Below the pieces are notes generated by a model. It did no database searches and was not told where the DNA came from. It saw nothing but the letters and a program-made list of their open reading frames with translations. Of a stretch of 64,000 bases of DNA, positions 23,055 through 33,116 are shown one piece after another. The first letter of the stretch is position 1. Each line of letters opens with the position of its first letter. The stretch spans positions 1 through 64,000 of the forward strand of contig CALKLO010000050.1 of assembly GCA_937991945.1 (NCBI GenBank), read 5' to 3'. This DNA is from an uncultured Granulosicoccus sp. (GTDB lineage: Bacteria > Pseudomonadota > Gammaproteobacteria > Granulosicoccales > Granulosicoccaceae). A program made the position numbers and the translations under genes.

Positions 23055-23182
23055 CCCTTGATTCACGGGCTTTTCGAGAAAATCACGCGTCGCCATAATG
23101 GCGATGCGTCTGCCACTAAGTGTTTTACGTATAAAGTATGAGATTAGCGCCTTGGCTGCTAATAGTCACGACAGTGAAGTCG

Positions 23183-23267
23183 TGGTGCCGAGAAGAGGAC
23201 TTGAACCTCCACATCCTAAGATACATGCACCTGAAGCATGCGCGTCTACCAATTCCGCCACCTCGGC
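23183..23267 (-). tRNA. tRNA-Leu (anticodon CAG), CCA encoded
   Basis: Reverse complement GCCGAGGTGGCGGAATTGGTAGACGCGCATGCTTCAGGTGCATGTATCTTAGGATGTGGAGGTTCAAGTCCTCTTCTCGGCACCA folds as a cloverleaf with long variable arm; loop TTCAGGT. Confidence 0.97.
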
Positions 23268-23422
23268 ATGAAGTGTCGCTCGAGGCTTTCTCGAGAAGCG
23301 CGAAATGTACCGAAGCCTGAACAAATAGTCAAACCTCAGTTGCAACAAATCTTTCAATATGGCCCTAGGCCGCATCGCTTTGGCGTACCCTTGCGCCATA
23401 GTCGACCTTACGAAACATCAGA

Positions 23423-26400
23423 ATGAGTCCAAAAAAGCGCGATAAGAAGTCCGTAGGGAATGATCCCCACCGCTCTCGCGAACAAGCAAAGTACGATCAG
23501 CCCATTGCTAGTCGAGAGCACATCACCAGTGTTTTGCTGGCTGAAAAAGGCCCAATGAACTACGACGGTCTCGCTGAAAAGCTGGGACTAAAGGGTGATG
23601 AGAACAATATGGAGGCATTGCGCCGACGTGTTGGGGCGATGTTGCGTGATGGCCAATTGATTCAGAACCGCAAACGCGGTCTCGTGCCTGTGGATACATC
23701 GACGCTAGTCGCTGGTCGTATCAGTGCGCACCCAGATGGCTTTGGCTTCGTTAATACAGACGACGACGAAAAAGACGTGTATCTGAGCGGCAAGGAAATG
23801 CGCCAGGTATTGCACGGTGACAGAGTGGTGGTGAGTATTACCGGAACAGATCATCGCGGAAGACGCGAAGGTCGCATCGCTGAGGTTGTCGAGCGCGCCA
23901 ACAAATCTGTCGTGGGACGTCTATCTGTTGATCGTGGCACTGTGGTTGTTCTGCCAGACAATAAGCGTATTCATCAAAATGTGTTGCTGGCTCAAGGAGA
24001 GCTTAGCGATGCGGCCGACGGCGATATGGTTGTCGTCGAGATCGTAGAGCAACCCACTCGTCGTCACCAGCCCGTAGGGCGTGTCGTTGAAGTGTTAGGG
24101 CAGCATTTACGTCCGGGCATGGAGATAGATGTTGCGCTGCATAGTCACGGTATACCCGTGGAATGGCCAGATGATGTCTTAGATCAGGCAGCTTCCTTTT
24201 CTACCATTGTCAGTGAGTCTTCTGCCGATGGGCGTATGGATGTTCGCTCATTGCCGCTGATAACTATTGATGGCGCCGACGCTAGGGACTTTGATGACGC
24301 TGTTTGGTGTGAGCGTTTAGATGATGGTTGGCGTTTGATCGTCGCCATCGCAGACGTCGCTCACTATGTGTCGTTGGGTTCAGCGCTGGATAATGAAGCG
24401 GTTTCAAGAGGAACCTCTGTGTACTTTCCAGGGCGTGTTGTGCCGATGCTTCCTGAGGTGTTGTCTAACGGGTTGTGTTCGCTAAACCCGCACGTAGATC
24501 GCTTATGCATGTTGTGCGAAATGACACTCGACGAGAACGGCGCAGTGCGTAAAACTCGTTTTCATAATGGCATTTTGAAATCTCATGCGCGATTGACTTA
24601 CGACCAAGTCAGCGAAATGCTGACAGACACTGGGTCTGTATTGCGAGAAGAGTACGCGCCTTTAGTCCCTATGATTGAAGAGCTACATAGCTTGTATAAA
24701 GTGCTAGCTAAAAAGCGTCGTAAACGTGGTGCGATTGAGTTTGATTCAAACGAAACTCATATCGTGTTTGACGACAACAAAAAAATTAAAGAAATTATTC
24801 CCATACAACGAAACGATGCTCACAAGCTAATCGAAGAATGCATGATTCTTGCGAATATCGAAGCTGCTGCATTTCTTGAAGAGCGAGAAGTGCCAGCCTT
24901 GTATCGCGTGCATGCAGGACCAAAAGCCGATCGCCTTGAAGACTTGCGTTCATTTCTAGCGCTACGATCGTTGACGCTAGGTGGGGGAGATGATCCATCC
25001 GCATTAGACTATGCGGCATTGGCCGAAGCCATTGTTGATCGTACTGATCGCAGCGTAATACAGACGGTTATGTTGCGATCTATGCAGCAGGCTGTATACC
25101 AGCCAAAGAACGAAGGTCACTTTGGTTTGGCATTGGATCAGTATGCGCACTTTACATCCCCGATTAGGCGCTACCCTGACTTACTGGTGCACAGAGCTAT
25201 TAAGTTTGTATTAGAGAAGCGAAAAGTTGCTGATTACATCTATTCCAAAGAAGCTATGTCGGGGCTAGGTGAAAGTTGCTCAATGAGTGAGCGGCGTGCC
25301 GAAGACGCTTCGCGTGATGTCGTTGCCTGGTTGAAGTGTGAGTATATGCAGGACCATGTCGGTAGCGAATTTAAAGGTGTTGTCACGGCTGTGACATCCT
25401 TTGGTCTATTTGTTGAACTGATCGGTATTCATGTTGAGGGCCTAGTGCACATTACAAACCTTGCTCATGATTACTACAAGTTTGAACAAGCTGCACATAC
25501 CTTAACGGGTGAAAGGACAGGTCAGCAGTACCAATTGGGCGATCCGATTGTTGTGGTTGTGGCTGCCGTCAATTTAGAAGACAGAAAAATTGACTTTAAT
25601 GAAGTCGTGCAGCACAAGGCGAACCAAAAACCTGCGAAAGCCCAATTTGACTCAAACAAAAAGGGCAAGAAGACTACGCACACAAAAGAGGTTCATAATC
25701 CTGTCAGTCAAGGTGATGGACAACCAGGTGCTAAGCCTCCAAAGACAGGCGCTGTAAGTGCTGAGAAGCGACGTCAGGATAAGCGTCGTTTGAAACAGCA
25801 AAGGCGTAACGAGAAGCGCAAAGCTGCGAAAGAGGCAAAGCGTTTAGAGGCGCTTCGAGTGACTGCAAGTACAACAGTTGCAGAGCCTGCTGATAAGCCG
25901 GCTAGAGATGTTGCTAAGCCAACGGCCAATAAGGTTGAGAAGACGAATCACGTTAAGACTAGTGACGGTGTAGCTAAGGCTCAGCCTCAGTCACAACCTG
26001 CATCTTCGAACCAGGCTGTGAATAAAAAGCCTGTCATTAATAAGCCTGAAGCGAAAAAAGTGACAGAGAAAGCAGCAGTCGAGAAGAAGCCGATTTCTAA
26101 GAAATCCGGCTCCAAGAAAGCGACGACTGAGATAGTTGCCAGTGCCGTCAGTCAGGTTCGTAAAGACACGAGCTCGCCTGTGCCTAAGGTTGCAGCCAAA
26201 AAAGCGGCTAAGAAAGTGGCTTCTAAGGTTGGTAAAAAAGCGGTCGAGAAAGTTGCTAAGAACGCCGTGAGTAAAGTCGTTAAGAAAGTGGCCAAAAAGG
26301 TATCAAAGGCACAAGCGGCAGAGGCTGCTAAGAAAGTGTCGAAGGCAGCTAAGAAGGTTGCTGCGAAAGCTAATGAAAAATTGGCGAAGAAGCCAGTTGC

Positions 26401-26959
26401 AAAGGTAGCTAAGAAAGTTGCCAAGAAGGCTGTAGCGAAAGTTACTAAAAAAATAGCTAAGAAAGCACTCGGTAAAGTTGTTAAGAAAGCAGCTAATAAG
26501 ATGTCGAAAGCTACAGCTAAGAAGGTGGCTAAAAACGTATCGAAGATTCCTGCTAAGAAAGTAGCGAAGGCTCCAGTCAAGAAAATAGCTAAGAAGGTAT
26601 CGAAGGCTTTAGCTAAGAAAGCAGCCAAGAACGTATCGAAAACTTCAGCTAAGAAAGTAGCCAAGAACGTTTCGAAGGCTCCGGCTAAGAACGTATCGAA
26701 AGCTTCAGCTAAGAAAGTAGCTAAGAAAGTATCGAAGGCTGCAGCAACAAATGTCGCCAAGAACGTCTCGAAAGCCGCTGGTAAGAAAATAGCTAAGAAG
26801 GTGTCGAAAACTTCAGCGAAGAAAGTAGCCAACAAAGTAGCGAAGGCTTCAGCAAAGAAAGTCGCAAAGAAAGTATCGAAATCTTCGGCTAAGAAGGTAG
26901 CCAAAAAAGTTGCTAAAAAAGCAAAATCAAACGTTCGTAAATCTAGCTCTTCGCGCTGA
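23423..26959 (+). CDS. rnr: ribonuclease R with very long Lys/Ala-rich histone H1-like C-terminal extension
   Basis: RNB motifs (ITIDGADARDFDDAVWCE, HFTSPIRRYPDLLVHRAI), S1 domain ending ~aa 730 (EDRKIDFNEVVQH), then ~450 aa of AKKVAKKVSKA repeats. Confidence 0.97.
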   Translation: MSPKKRDKKSVGNDPHRSREQAKYDQPIASREHITSVLLAEKGPMNYDGLAEKLGLKGDENNMEALRRRVGAMLRDGQLIQNRKRGLVPVDTSTLVAGRISAHPDGFGFVNTDDDEKDVYLSGKEMRQVLHGDRVVVSITGTDHRGRREGRIAEVVERANKSVVGRLSVDRGTVVVLPDNKRIHQNVLLAQGELSDAADGDMVVVEIVEQPTRRHQPVGRVVEVLGQHLRPGMEIDVALHSHGIPVEWPDDVLDQAASFSTIVSESSADGRMDVRSLPLITIDGADARDFDDAVWCERLDDGWRLIVAIADVAHYVSLGSALDNEAVSRGTSVYFPGRVVPMLPEVLSNGLCSLNPHVDRLCMLCEMTLDENGAVRKTRFHNGILKSHARLTYDQVSEMLTDTGSVLREEYAPLVPMIEELHSLYKVLAKKRRKRGAIEFDSNETHIVFDDNKKIKEIIPIQRNDAHKLIEECMILANIEAAAFLEEREVPALYRVHAGPKADRLEDLRSFLALRSLTLGGGDDPSALDYAALAEAIVDRTDRSVIQTVMLRSMQQAVYQPKNEGHFGLALDQYAHFTSPIRRYPDLLVHRAIKFVLEKRKVADYIYSKEAMSGLGESCSMSERRAEDASRDVVAWLKCEYMQDHVGSEFKGVVTAVTSFGLFVELIGIHVEGLVHITNLAHDYYKFEQAAHTLTGERTGQQYQLGDPIVVVVAAVNLEDRKIDFNEVVQHKANQKPAKAQFDSNKKGKKTTHTKEVHNPVSQGDGQPGAKPPKTGAVSAEKRRQDKRRLKQQRRNEKRKAAKEAKRLEALRVTASTTVAEPADKPARDVAKPTANKVEKTNHVKTSDGVAKAQPQSQPASSNQAVNKKPVINKPEAKKVTEKAAVEKKPISKKSGSKKATTEIVASAVSQVRKDTSSPVPKVAAKKAAKKVASKVGKKAVEKVAKNAVSKVVKKVAKKVSKAQAAEAAKKVSKAAKKVAAKANEKLAKKPVAKVAKKVAKKAVAKVTKKIAKKALGKVVKKAANKMSKATAKKVAKNVSKIPAKKVAKAPVKKIAKKVSKALAKKAAKNVSKTSAKKVAKNVSKAPAKNVSKASAKKVAKKVSKAAATNVAKNVSKAAGKKIAKKVSKTSAKKVANKVAKASAKKVAKKVSKSSAKKVAKKVAKKAKSNVRKSSSSR
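26155..26950 (+). repeat. degenerate coding repeat (~33-36 bp units encoding KKVAKKVSKASA-like peptide)
   Basis: Repeated gct aag aaa gta gcc aag aac gta tcg aaa gct tca-like units inside rnr. Confidence 0.85.
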
Positions 26960-26972
26960 TTGAGGACTCGAT

Positions 26973-27728
26973 ATGACTCATCAGTACGTAGGTGGCTTAC
27001 ACAGTGTTAAGGCTGCGTTAAAGTCTTCAGCCAGCGAGATAGATCATTTGCTGGTGCAAAAAGGGCGTCGTGATACTCGCCTGAAAGATCTGCGCGAATT
27101 AGCACGTAAGCACGCTATCGATACGCGTGAGGTGAATCGATCCGAGCTCAATGACTTGGTGAGTGATGTTCAGCACCAAGGTGTTGTCGCTGTGCTCAGA
27201 GGCACGTCAACCGGTGTGCGTGAGGATCTTGCGCAGTTCATCGAAGAGCTAAAGGCTCAAAAGCCTGATAAGGCTTTGTTAGTGTTGTTGCTCGATGAAG
27301 TGCAGGACCCGCATAATTTAGGCGCCTGTTTACGTAGCGCTGATGCAGCAGGTGTCGACGCTATCGTCGCGCCGGCAGACAATAGTGTCGGGCTGACGCC
27401 GGTTGTGCGTAAAGTGGCTTCAGGGGCGGCTGATTCAGTGCCTCTGTTTCAGGTGACGAATTTAAAGCGCGCCATGGCTGAATTGCAGGAAGCGGGCTTG
27501 TGGATCTTTGGGGCGGCTGGTGAAGCTGAACAAAGCCTCTATGAGTTAGATTTCAAAGGGTCAGTTGCCATCGTTATGGGCGCTGAAGGGCGAGGGCTGC
27601 GTCGATTGACACGAGAAAGTTGTGATCAGCTATTCAAAATACCAATGCAGGGTGATGTTTCAAGCTTAAACGTCTCTGTGGCGGCGGGAGTGAGTCTATT
27701 TGAGGTGGTTCGGCAGCGATTGTGCTAG
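26973..27728 (+). CDS. rlmB: 23S rRNA (guanosine(2251)-2'-O)-methyltransferase RlmB
   Basis: SpoU family: LLLDEVQDPHNLGACLRSADAAGVDAIV, MGAEGRGLRRL, SLNVSVAAGVSLFE; follows rnr. Confidence 0.95.
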   Translation: MTHQYVGGLHSVKAALKSSASEIDHLLVQKGRRDTRLKDLRELARKHAIDTREVNRSELNDLVSDVQHQGVVAVLRGTSTGVREDLAQFIEELKAQKPDKALLVLLLDEVQDPHNLGACLRSADAAGVDAIVAPADNSVGLTPVVRKVASGAADSVPLFQVTNLKRAMAELQEAGLWIFGAAGEAEQSLYELDFKGSVAIVMGAEGRGLRRLTRESCDQLFKIPMQGDVSSLNVSVAAGVSLFEVVRQRLC

Positions 27729-27737
27729 GAAGCTCAC

Positions 27738-27766
27738 TTGCCCGAAGCTCTTAAATCCCGTACAAT
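27738..27766 (+). promoter_or_regulatory. candidate sigma-70 promoter of rpsF operon
   Basis: TTGCCC, 17 nt, TACAAT (27761-27766). Confidence 0.5.
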
Positions 27767-27847
27767 TGGAGGGCTTTGTCATTCGGCAAGCATAACTTCC
27801 TCGTCCAGGTGTTCATATCACCGGGCGTTAACCCACAGGGAGCAGCA

Positions 27848-28273
27848 ATGCGTCACTATGAAATAGTGTTTCTGGTCCACCCTGACCAGAGCGAGCAGGT
27901 GCCCGCAATGATTGAACGCTATCGCGGAATCATTGAGAGCAATGACGGTGTTATACATCGTCAAGAAGATTGGGGGCGACGTCAGCTTGCCTACCCAATC
28001 AACAAAATCTACAAAGCCCACTACACCTTGCTCAACATTGAGTGTGGTCAGCAGGCTCTAGACGAACTTAGCAGTGCGTTCAAATTCAACGATGCAGTTA
28101 TTCGCCACATGGTCTTGTTGCTTGACGGCCCGGTAACAGAGCCTTCATTCCTGATCAAAAAGGATGAAACTCGTGGTGATGAAGAGCGACGTCCTCGCGT
28201 TTCTGACGACGAAGACCAACCAGCACCAGCAGCTACTACTGAAGTAGCTAGCGACGCTGACACCTCTAACTGA
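27848..28273 (+). CDS. rpsF: 30S ribosomal protein S6
   Basis: [25 protein letters not shown]; start placed at 27848 after AGGGAG. Confidence 0.98.
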   Translation: MRHYEIVFLVHPDQSEQVPAMIERYRGIIESNDGVIHRQEDWGRRQLAYPINKIYKAHYTLLNIECGQQALDELSSAFKFNDAVIRHMVLLLDGPVTEPSFLIKKDETRGDEERRPRVSDDEDQPAPAATTEVASDADTSN

Positions 28274-28293
28274 TATCGCCTGGAGAACTAACC

Positions 28294-28518
28294 ATGTCAC
28301 GTTATTTTCGCCGTCGTAAATATTGCCGTTTCACTGCCGAAGGCATCACTGAAATCGATTACAAAGACCTAGAACTACTGAAGGGCTTTGTTACTGAGAC
28401 GGGTAAAATCGTCCCTAGTCGAATTACAGGTACTAAAGCACGGTATCAGCGCCAGCTGGCAACAGCTATCAAGCGTGCTCGATACGTTGCACTACTGCCT
28501 TACACCGACCAGCACTAA
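28294..28518 (+). CDS. rpsR: 30S ribosomal protein S18
   Basis: [64 protein letters not shown]. Confidence 0.99.
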   Translation: MSRYFRRRKYCRFTAEGITEIDYKDLELLKGFVTETGKIVPSRITGTKARYQRQLATAIKRARYVALLPYTDQH

Positions 28519-28618
28519 TAAACAAACGTTCCATGCGGCAAGGTCACCTTTCGAGGCGAGCCGCATAGTTCGATAGGGTAGAAGCCATGTTGATCATTCG
28601 TTACACAAAGCGTTAAAC

Positions 28619-29569
28619 GTGATGATCAACTTGGCCAAAATTGCAGATCGCGGTCCGCTTGTAGCGGCAGGTCTTGCGGCAGTAATGCTCCTCGCAGCAC
28701 TCTGGATTCCTGTGTTACTTGCAGGTGGGATGACAGGCGGGGCCGTTATCATGGCCAGTTTTATGTCCATGTATTTTCTGGTGTGTAGTGCAGCCGTAGT
28801 GGCTTTTGTGGCATTACGACACGGGGAAATGTCCGCAATACGCGTGGTAGGCGGTTGTTTATTACTACTAATTGTTCTGTCGACAGTGCTTTATCAGTCA
28901 GCAGTTCATGTCCCTTTGATTGCAACGGTTTTTTGGTTGCCTGCCATATTGGCAGCATTCGTTTTAGCCAGAACAGTGAAGCTCGATTTCGCTGTACTAA
29001 CTATTGTCGGATGTGGGGTCATAGCTATTTTGGGTATAACACTGGTGTTGGGCGATACCACTGAATTCTGGCGTTCTCAGTTTGCGAACTCAGGAGCAGG
29101 GTTTACCGATCCAAACGCGACGGAACAAGCAGTTACGGAAGAGCAGCGTGAGTTATTCATTGAGGGCATTGCCCGGATGATGACTGGCGCGATGGGAGTA
29201 TCAGTCATGAGTGTCGCCTTAGGGGCCCTGTTTCTTGCCAGATCTTGGCAGGCTGGAATAGTCAATCCAGGTGGGTTTCAAAAGGAGTTTCATGCTCTCT
29301 CATTAGGTAAAAATGCAGCATTGGTGTGTGTTCTTGTGATTGTTTTGGCCGTGATGCAAAGCGGTCAACTTGCAGGAGCATTAGCAACCGTTGTTATTTT
29401 TGCTTTTTTTATACAAGGACTGGCAGTGTCTCACTCGCTGGTTAAACAACGCGGTATGCACCGCTTCTGGCTATACGGTATTTACGTATTGCTGGTAATA
29501 CCGCATACCATGCTTTTATTGGCAGCACTGGGGTTGGCGGACAACATGTTTCGTCTCCGGCGCGCCTAA
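28619..29569 (+). CDS. polytopic membrane protein, DUF2232-like, between rpsR and rplI
   Basis: ~8 hydrophobic segments; conserved rpsR-membrane protein-rplI placement. Confidence 0.7.
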   Translation: MMINLAKIADRGPLVAAGLAAVMLLAALWIPVLLAGGMTGGAVIMASFMSMYFLVCSAAVVAFVALRHGEMSAIRVVGGCLLLLIVLSTVLYQSAVHVPLIATVFWLPAILAAFVLARTVKLDFAVLTIVGCGVIAILGITLVLGDTTEFWRSQFANSGAGFTDPNATEQAVTEEQRELFIEGIARMMTGAMGVSVMSVALGALFLARSWQAGIVNPGGFQKEFHALSLGKNAALVCVLVIVLAVMQSGQLAGALATVVIFAFFIQGLAVSHSLVKQRGMHRFWLYGIYVLLVIPHTMLLLAALGLADNMFRLRRA

Positions 29570-29590
29570 GAATTTGATGGGAGAATTATT

Positions 29591-30043
29591 ATGCAAGTCA
29601 TATTGCTTGAAAAGATTGACAAAGTAGGACTGCTCGGCGACTTGGTTGATGTGAAAGCTGGTTTCGCACGCAATTTTTTATTGCCACAAGGCAAAGCACA
29701 GCAAGCAACACCTGAAAACGTTGAACGTTTTAAAGAGTTGCGTGCTGAGTTCGAAAAAAATCAGGCTGACGCTCTGGCAAGTGCCAATACGCGAAAAGAA
29801 GTGCTTAACGGTTTGACTGTTAGCATCACTTCTAGAGCTGGAACAGAAGGAAAACTGTTCGGTTCTATCGGTACTGAAGAAATTCGCGAAGCTTTCGAGA
29901 CAGCAGGTCAGCCTGTTGAAAAGAAAGAGATTCGTTTGCCAGAAGGTCCTTTGCGTATGGTTGGTGAACATCCAGTTACGTTGCATCTGCATGCAGATGT
30001 GAACGCTGAAGTCATCGTCAACGTTGTCGGCGAAGAAGTTTAA
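29591..30043 (+). CDS. rplI: 50S ribosomal protein L9
   Basis: MQVILLEKIDKVGLLGDLVDVKAGFARNFLLPQGKA. Confidence 0.99.
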   Translation: MQVILLEKIDKVGLLGDLVDVKAGFARNFLLPQGKAQQATPENVERFKELRAEFEKNQADALASANTRKEVLNGLTVSITSRAGTEGKLFGSIGTEEIREAFETAGQPVEKKEIRLPEGPLRMVGEHPVTLHLHADVNAEVIVNVVGEEV

Positions 30044-30157
30044 TTAGTCAGTTTGTGGGATGACTCGTCGCACTGACGGGTCATTCTAGTGAGTTTTTAA
30101 ACGCTCACACCTGTAGACTTAAACACCATTTATTGAAGTAGCCGGAGCCGATTCCCG

Positions 30158-31771
30158 ATGGTACATACGCCTGAAGATTTTGGCATTCCCTCGGCGATGG
30201 ACCACGATGAATACGGTGCGCCCATCGATGCCTCTCCTGAAGACTTCGGAGTGGATATGGGTAATTTCGGTGCGCCCACAGGCATGCCGCCTGGAGCTGG
30301 AGGCAATTTCGAACCGTCAGGGCAATACTCTGGTGGGGGTTCTAGTAAGGGGCAGGGACGTTACAGCGGTGGGAAAAAAACCACCCAACAGTTGATGCAG
30401 CAACTGTCTAAGCGTACTAATCATGCACCTCCACAATCGATAGAAGCTGAGCAATCGGTATTGGGTTGCCTCATGTTGGAAGCTAACGAGGCTTTTGACA
30501 AGGTGTCTGAAATAGTCACCGAGATTGATTTCTACCAGCACAACCACCAACTCATATACCGAGCGATATCTGCGCTAGCAACTGAGGGTGCGCATCCTGA
30601 TGTTGTCACAGTTACGGGTTGGCTGCAGACTCAAAGCATACTAGAGGACGCTGGCGGGCTTAATTATATCGGTGCACTGGTTGAGGTCACACCCAGTGCC
30701 GGTAACATTAAGGCTTATGCCGAAATTGTTCGTGAACGTTCGGTACTGCGCCAGCTCATAACGGTAGCTAATGAAATTGCAGACAGTGCCTTTGATGCTG
30801 AAGGGCGTACGTCAAAAGAGATACTCGATCAGGCGGAGACCAAAGTTTTTGCTATCGCTGATCAATCGGCGAAAAGTGCCGGTGGTTTCCACGACATCAA
30901 GAGTGTTTTAGCCGGGGCTGTTGAGCGAATTAATGCACTCTTTGAATCGGGTGACGCCATAACAGGTTTATCGACTGGGTTTACAGAGCTAGACGAAAAA
31001 ACCAGTGGGTTACAAAAATCAGATTTGATTATTGTGGCAGGTCGACCCTCTATGGGAAAAACAACCTTTGCCATGAACTTGGCAGAAAATGCAGCAATGG
31101 AAGCGGATGCACCGGTTGCTATATTTAGTATGGAAATGCCCGCGGACCAACTCGGCATGAGAATGATTGCCTCGCTAGGGCGCGTGGAGCTACAAAAGCT
31201 AAGAACAGGTAAATTAACAGAGCAAGATTGGCCCAGAATCACCTCAGCGATTACCCTATTAAATCAAAAGCGTAACGTGTTTATCGATGACACTCCTGGA
31301 CTTACACCAACTGATTTACGAGCGCGCTGCCGTCGCTTAGCGCGTGATCGAGGGCTAAGCCTTATAGTGATTGATTACTTGCAGTTAATGTCGGGTTCGA
31401 CTGCAGGTGAAAACCGGACAGCTGAGATTTCCGAGATTTCCAGATCCCTTAAAGGTTTGGCAAAAGAACTACAAGTTCCCGTTATCGCGTTATCACAGCT
31501 TAATCGTAGTCTTGAGCAACGACCTGATAAACGCCCCGTTATGTCCGATTTACGTGAATCAGGTGCCATCGAGCAGGATGCCGACGTCATCATGTTCATT
31601 TACCGGGATGAGGTATACAACCCGGACGACGAAGCGAATAAAGGTCGAGCTGAAATTCTTATTAGGAAGCAACGTAACGGACCGATTGGTGCCGTTAATC
31701 TCACATTTTTAGGTCAATACACCCGGTTCGAAAACTATTCGCCGGAAGTTATGACGGGTGAATTCTCCTAA
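30158..31771 (+). CDS. dnaB: replicative DNA helicase DnaB with N-terminal extension
   Basis: PPQSIEAEQSVLGCLMLE, GRPSMGKTTFAMNLAENA, MSDLRESGAIEQDADVIMFIYRDE; GGAG 10 nt before ATG 30158. Confidence 0.97.
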   Translation: MVHTPEDFGIPSAMDHDEYGAPIDASPEDFGVDMGNFGAPTGMPPGAGGNFEPSGQYSGGGSSKGQGRYSGGKKTTQQLMQQLSKRTNHAPPQSIEAEQSVLGCLMLEANEAFDKVSEIVTEIDFYQHNHQLIYRAISALATEGAHPDVVTVTGWLQTQSILEDAGGLNYIGALVEVTPSAGNIKAYAEIVRERSVLRQLITVANEIADSAFDAEGRTSKEILDQAETKVFAIADQSAKSAGGFHDIKSVLAGAVERINALFESGDAITGLSTGFTELDEKTSGLQKSDLIIVAGRPSMGKTTFAMNLAENAAMEADAPVAIFSMEMPADQLGMRMIASLGRVELQKLRTGKLTEQDWPRITSAITLLNQKRNVFIDDTPGLTPTDLRARCRRLARDRGLSLIVIDYLQLMSGSTAGENRTAEISEISRSLKGLAKELQVPVIALSQLNRSLEQRPDKRPVMSDLRESGAIEQDADVIMFIYRDEVYNPDDEANKGRAEILIRKQRNGPIGAVNLTFLGQYTRFENYSPEVMTGEFS

Positions 31772-31894
31772 CGAATTGCCTGTATCACGGTGTTTTCCAA
31801 AGACTGAAAAGCGTGGGTTGAACAGGGTTCTAGTAGATCTGGCCTGAAAGGGTAAAAGTCTGCGGTACCTAGATTGAATTAGAGTATTGACTAC

Positions 31895-33067
31895 ATGACA
31901 GACTATTACGGCATAGCGGATTTAAATCGTAGCGAAGCATTACAAGCGCGCCGATCCGTATCAATATCCATAGACTTAAGTGCACTTAGGTACAACGTGA
32001 GCGTCTCAAAGCGCTTAACCAATGGGGCAAAGCAGTTTGCCACCATCAAAGCAGATGCTTATGGGCATGGTGCTATCCCCGTTGCTCACGCCTTGTCCGC
32101 TAGTGGCATCAGACGAGGCCGAACGTCTAGTGAGCAACCTATCTCTGATGATTGCTTCGCTGATGGCTTTGCGGTGGTGACGTTAAATGAAGCCTTAGAG
32201 CTTCGCGACTCTGGTATCAGAGACCCCATTTTGATTTTACAAGGACCACAGTCTCCAGATGCCTGTGAAGAAATGGTGCAGCACGATCTATGGCCCGTCA
32301 TTCATGATCTTGCTCAATACGAATGGTTTCGCCGGGTCGACAACACGGATCAGCTTAATGCTTGGTTAAAAGTCGATACTGGTATGGGGCGGCTGGGTAT
32401 GAATACTCAACAAGCTAATGAAGTGCTGGCGTCCGATCATGGCATCAACTGGATGGGCGTCATGACGCATTTTGCCTGTGCCGATGAAACTGAAAATGAT
32501 TTTACGCAGCAACAATATGATCGATTCCAACAAGTCAATATCCGGGCTGGAATGTGTAAAAGTCTGGCAAACTCTGCGGCGGTTCTCAATTGGCCTCAGA
32601 CACATGAAGATTGGGTTCGTCCGGGCATCATGCTATACGGCTGCAACCCACTGGACCGTGCCTTATCGACGAGTGATACGTTGAAGTCCGCTATGACGGT
32701 AGAAGCGCCATTGGTTTCTGTGAAATCTTTGCCAGCCGGAGCCGGTGTAGGGTACGCCCAGAGCTGGCATTGCCCGGAGGACATGCCAGTCGGCTATGTT
32801 GCCTTAGGCTATCGAGATGGTGTACCAAGAGTGCTTGATGAAACTGCCGCTGTCAGTATCGACGGTAAGCGGTGCGCAATCGTAGGGCGAGTCTCTATGG
32901 ATTCTATGGCCATAGACTTGCGCGGCGTTACAGATGCGAAAGTAGGCTCAATAGTGCAATTTTGGGGAGAAGATGCGCCTATCGATTTGCTGGCGAAGGC
33001 TGCAGGGACAATAAGTTACGAGCTTTTAACATCTGTAACTGGGCAGCGGTATTACACTGATGGGTAA
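31895..33067 (+). CDS. alr: alanine racemase
   Basis: FATIKADAYGHGAIPVAHAL, KVDTGMGRLGM, GRVSMDSMAIDL. Confidence 0.96.
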   Translation: MTDYYGIADLNRSEALQARRSVSISIDLSALRYNVSVSKRLTNGAKQFATIKADAYGHGAIPVAHALSASGIRRGRTSSEQPISDDCFADGFAVVTLNEALELRDSGIRDPILILQGPQSPDACEEMVQHDLWPVIHDLAQYEWFRRVDNTDQLNAWLKVDTGMGRLGMNTQQANEVLASDHGINWMGVMTHFACADETENDFTQQQYDRFQQVNIRAGMCKSLANSAAVLNWPQTHEDWVRPGIMLYGCNPLDRALSTSDTLKSAMTVEAPLVSVKSLPAGAGVGYAQSWHCPEDMPVGYVALGYRDGVPRVLDETAAVSIDGKRCAIVGRVSMDSMAIDLRGVTDAKVGSIVQFWGEDAPIDLLAKAAGTISYELLTSVTGQRYYTDG

Positions 33068-33116
33068 CACGATGGTTACCCGTTTACGTTCTTTTGCTAA
33101 ACCTTGAGACGGTTAC

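Noticed and set aside
23138-23399. Small ORFs across 23138-23399 on both strands
   Set aside because: They overlap the tRNA-Leu gene and its flanks; no coding support.
26152-26904. 250-aa minus-strand ORF (MATFLAEDFDTFFATFF...) antisense to rnr
   Set aside because: Mirror of the Lys/Ala codon repeats on the plus strand; low-complexity Phe/Ala/Leu translation, explained by the rnr tail.
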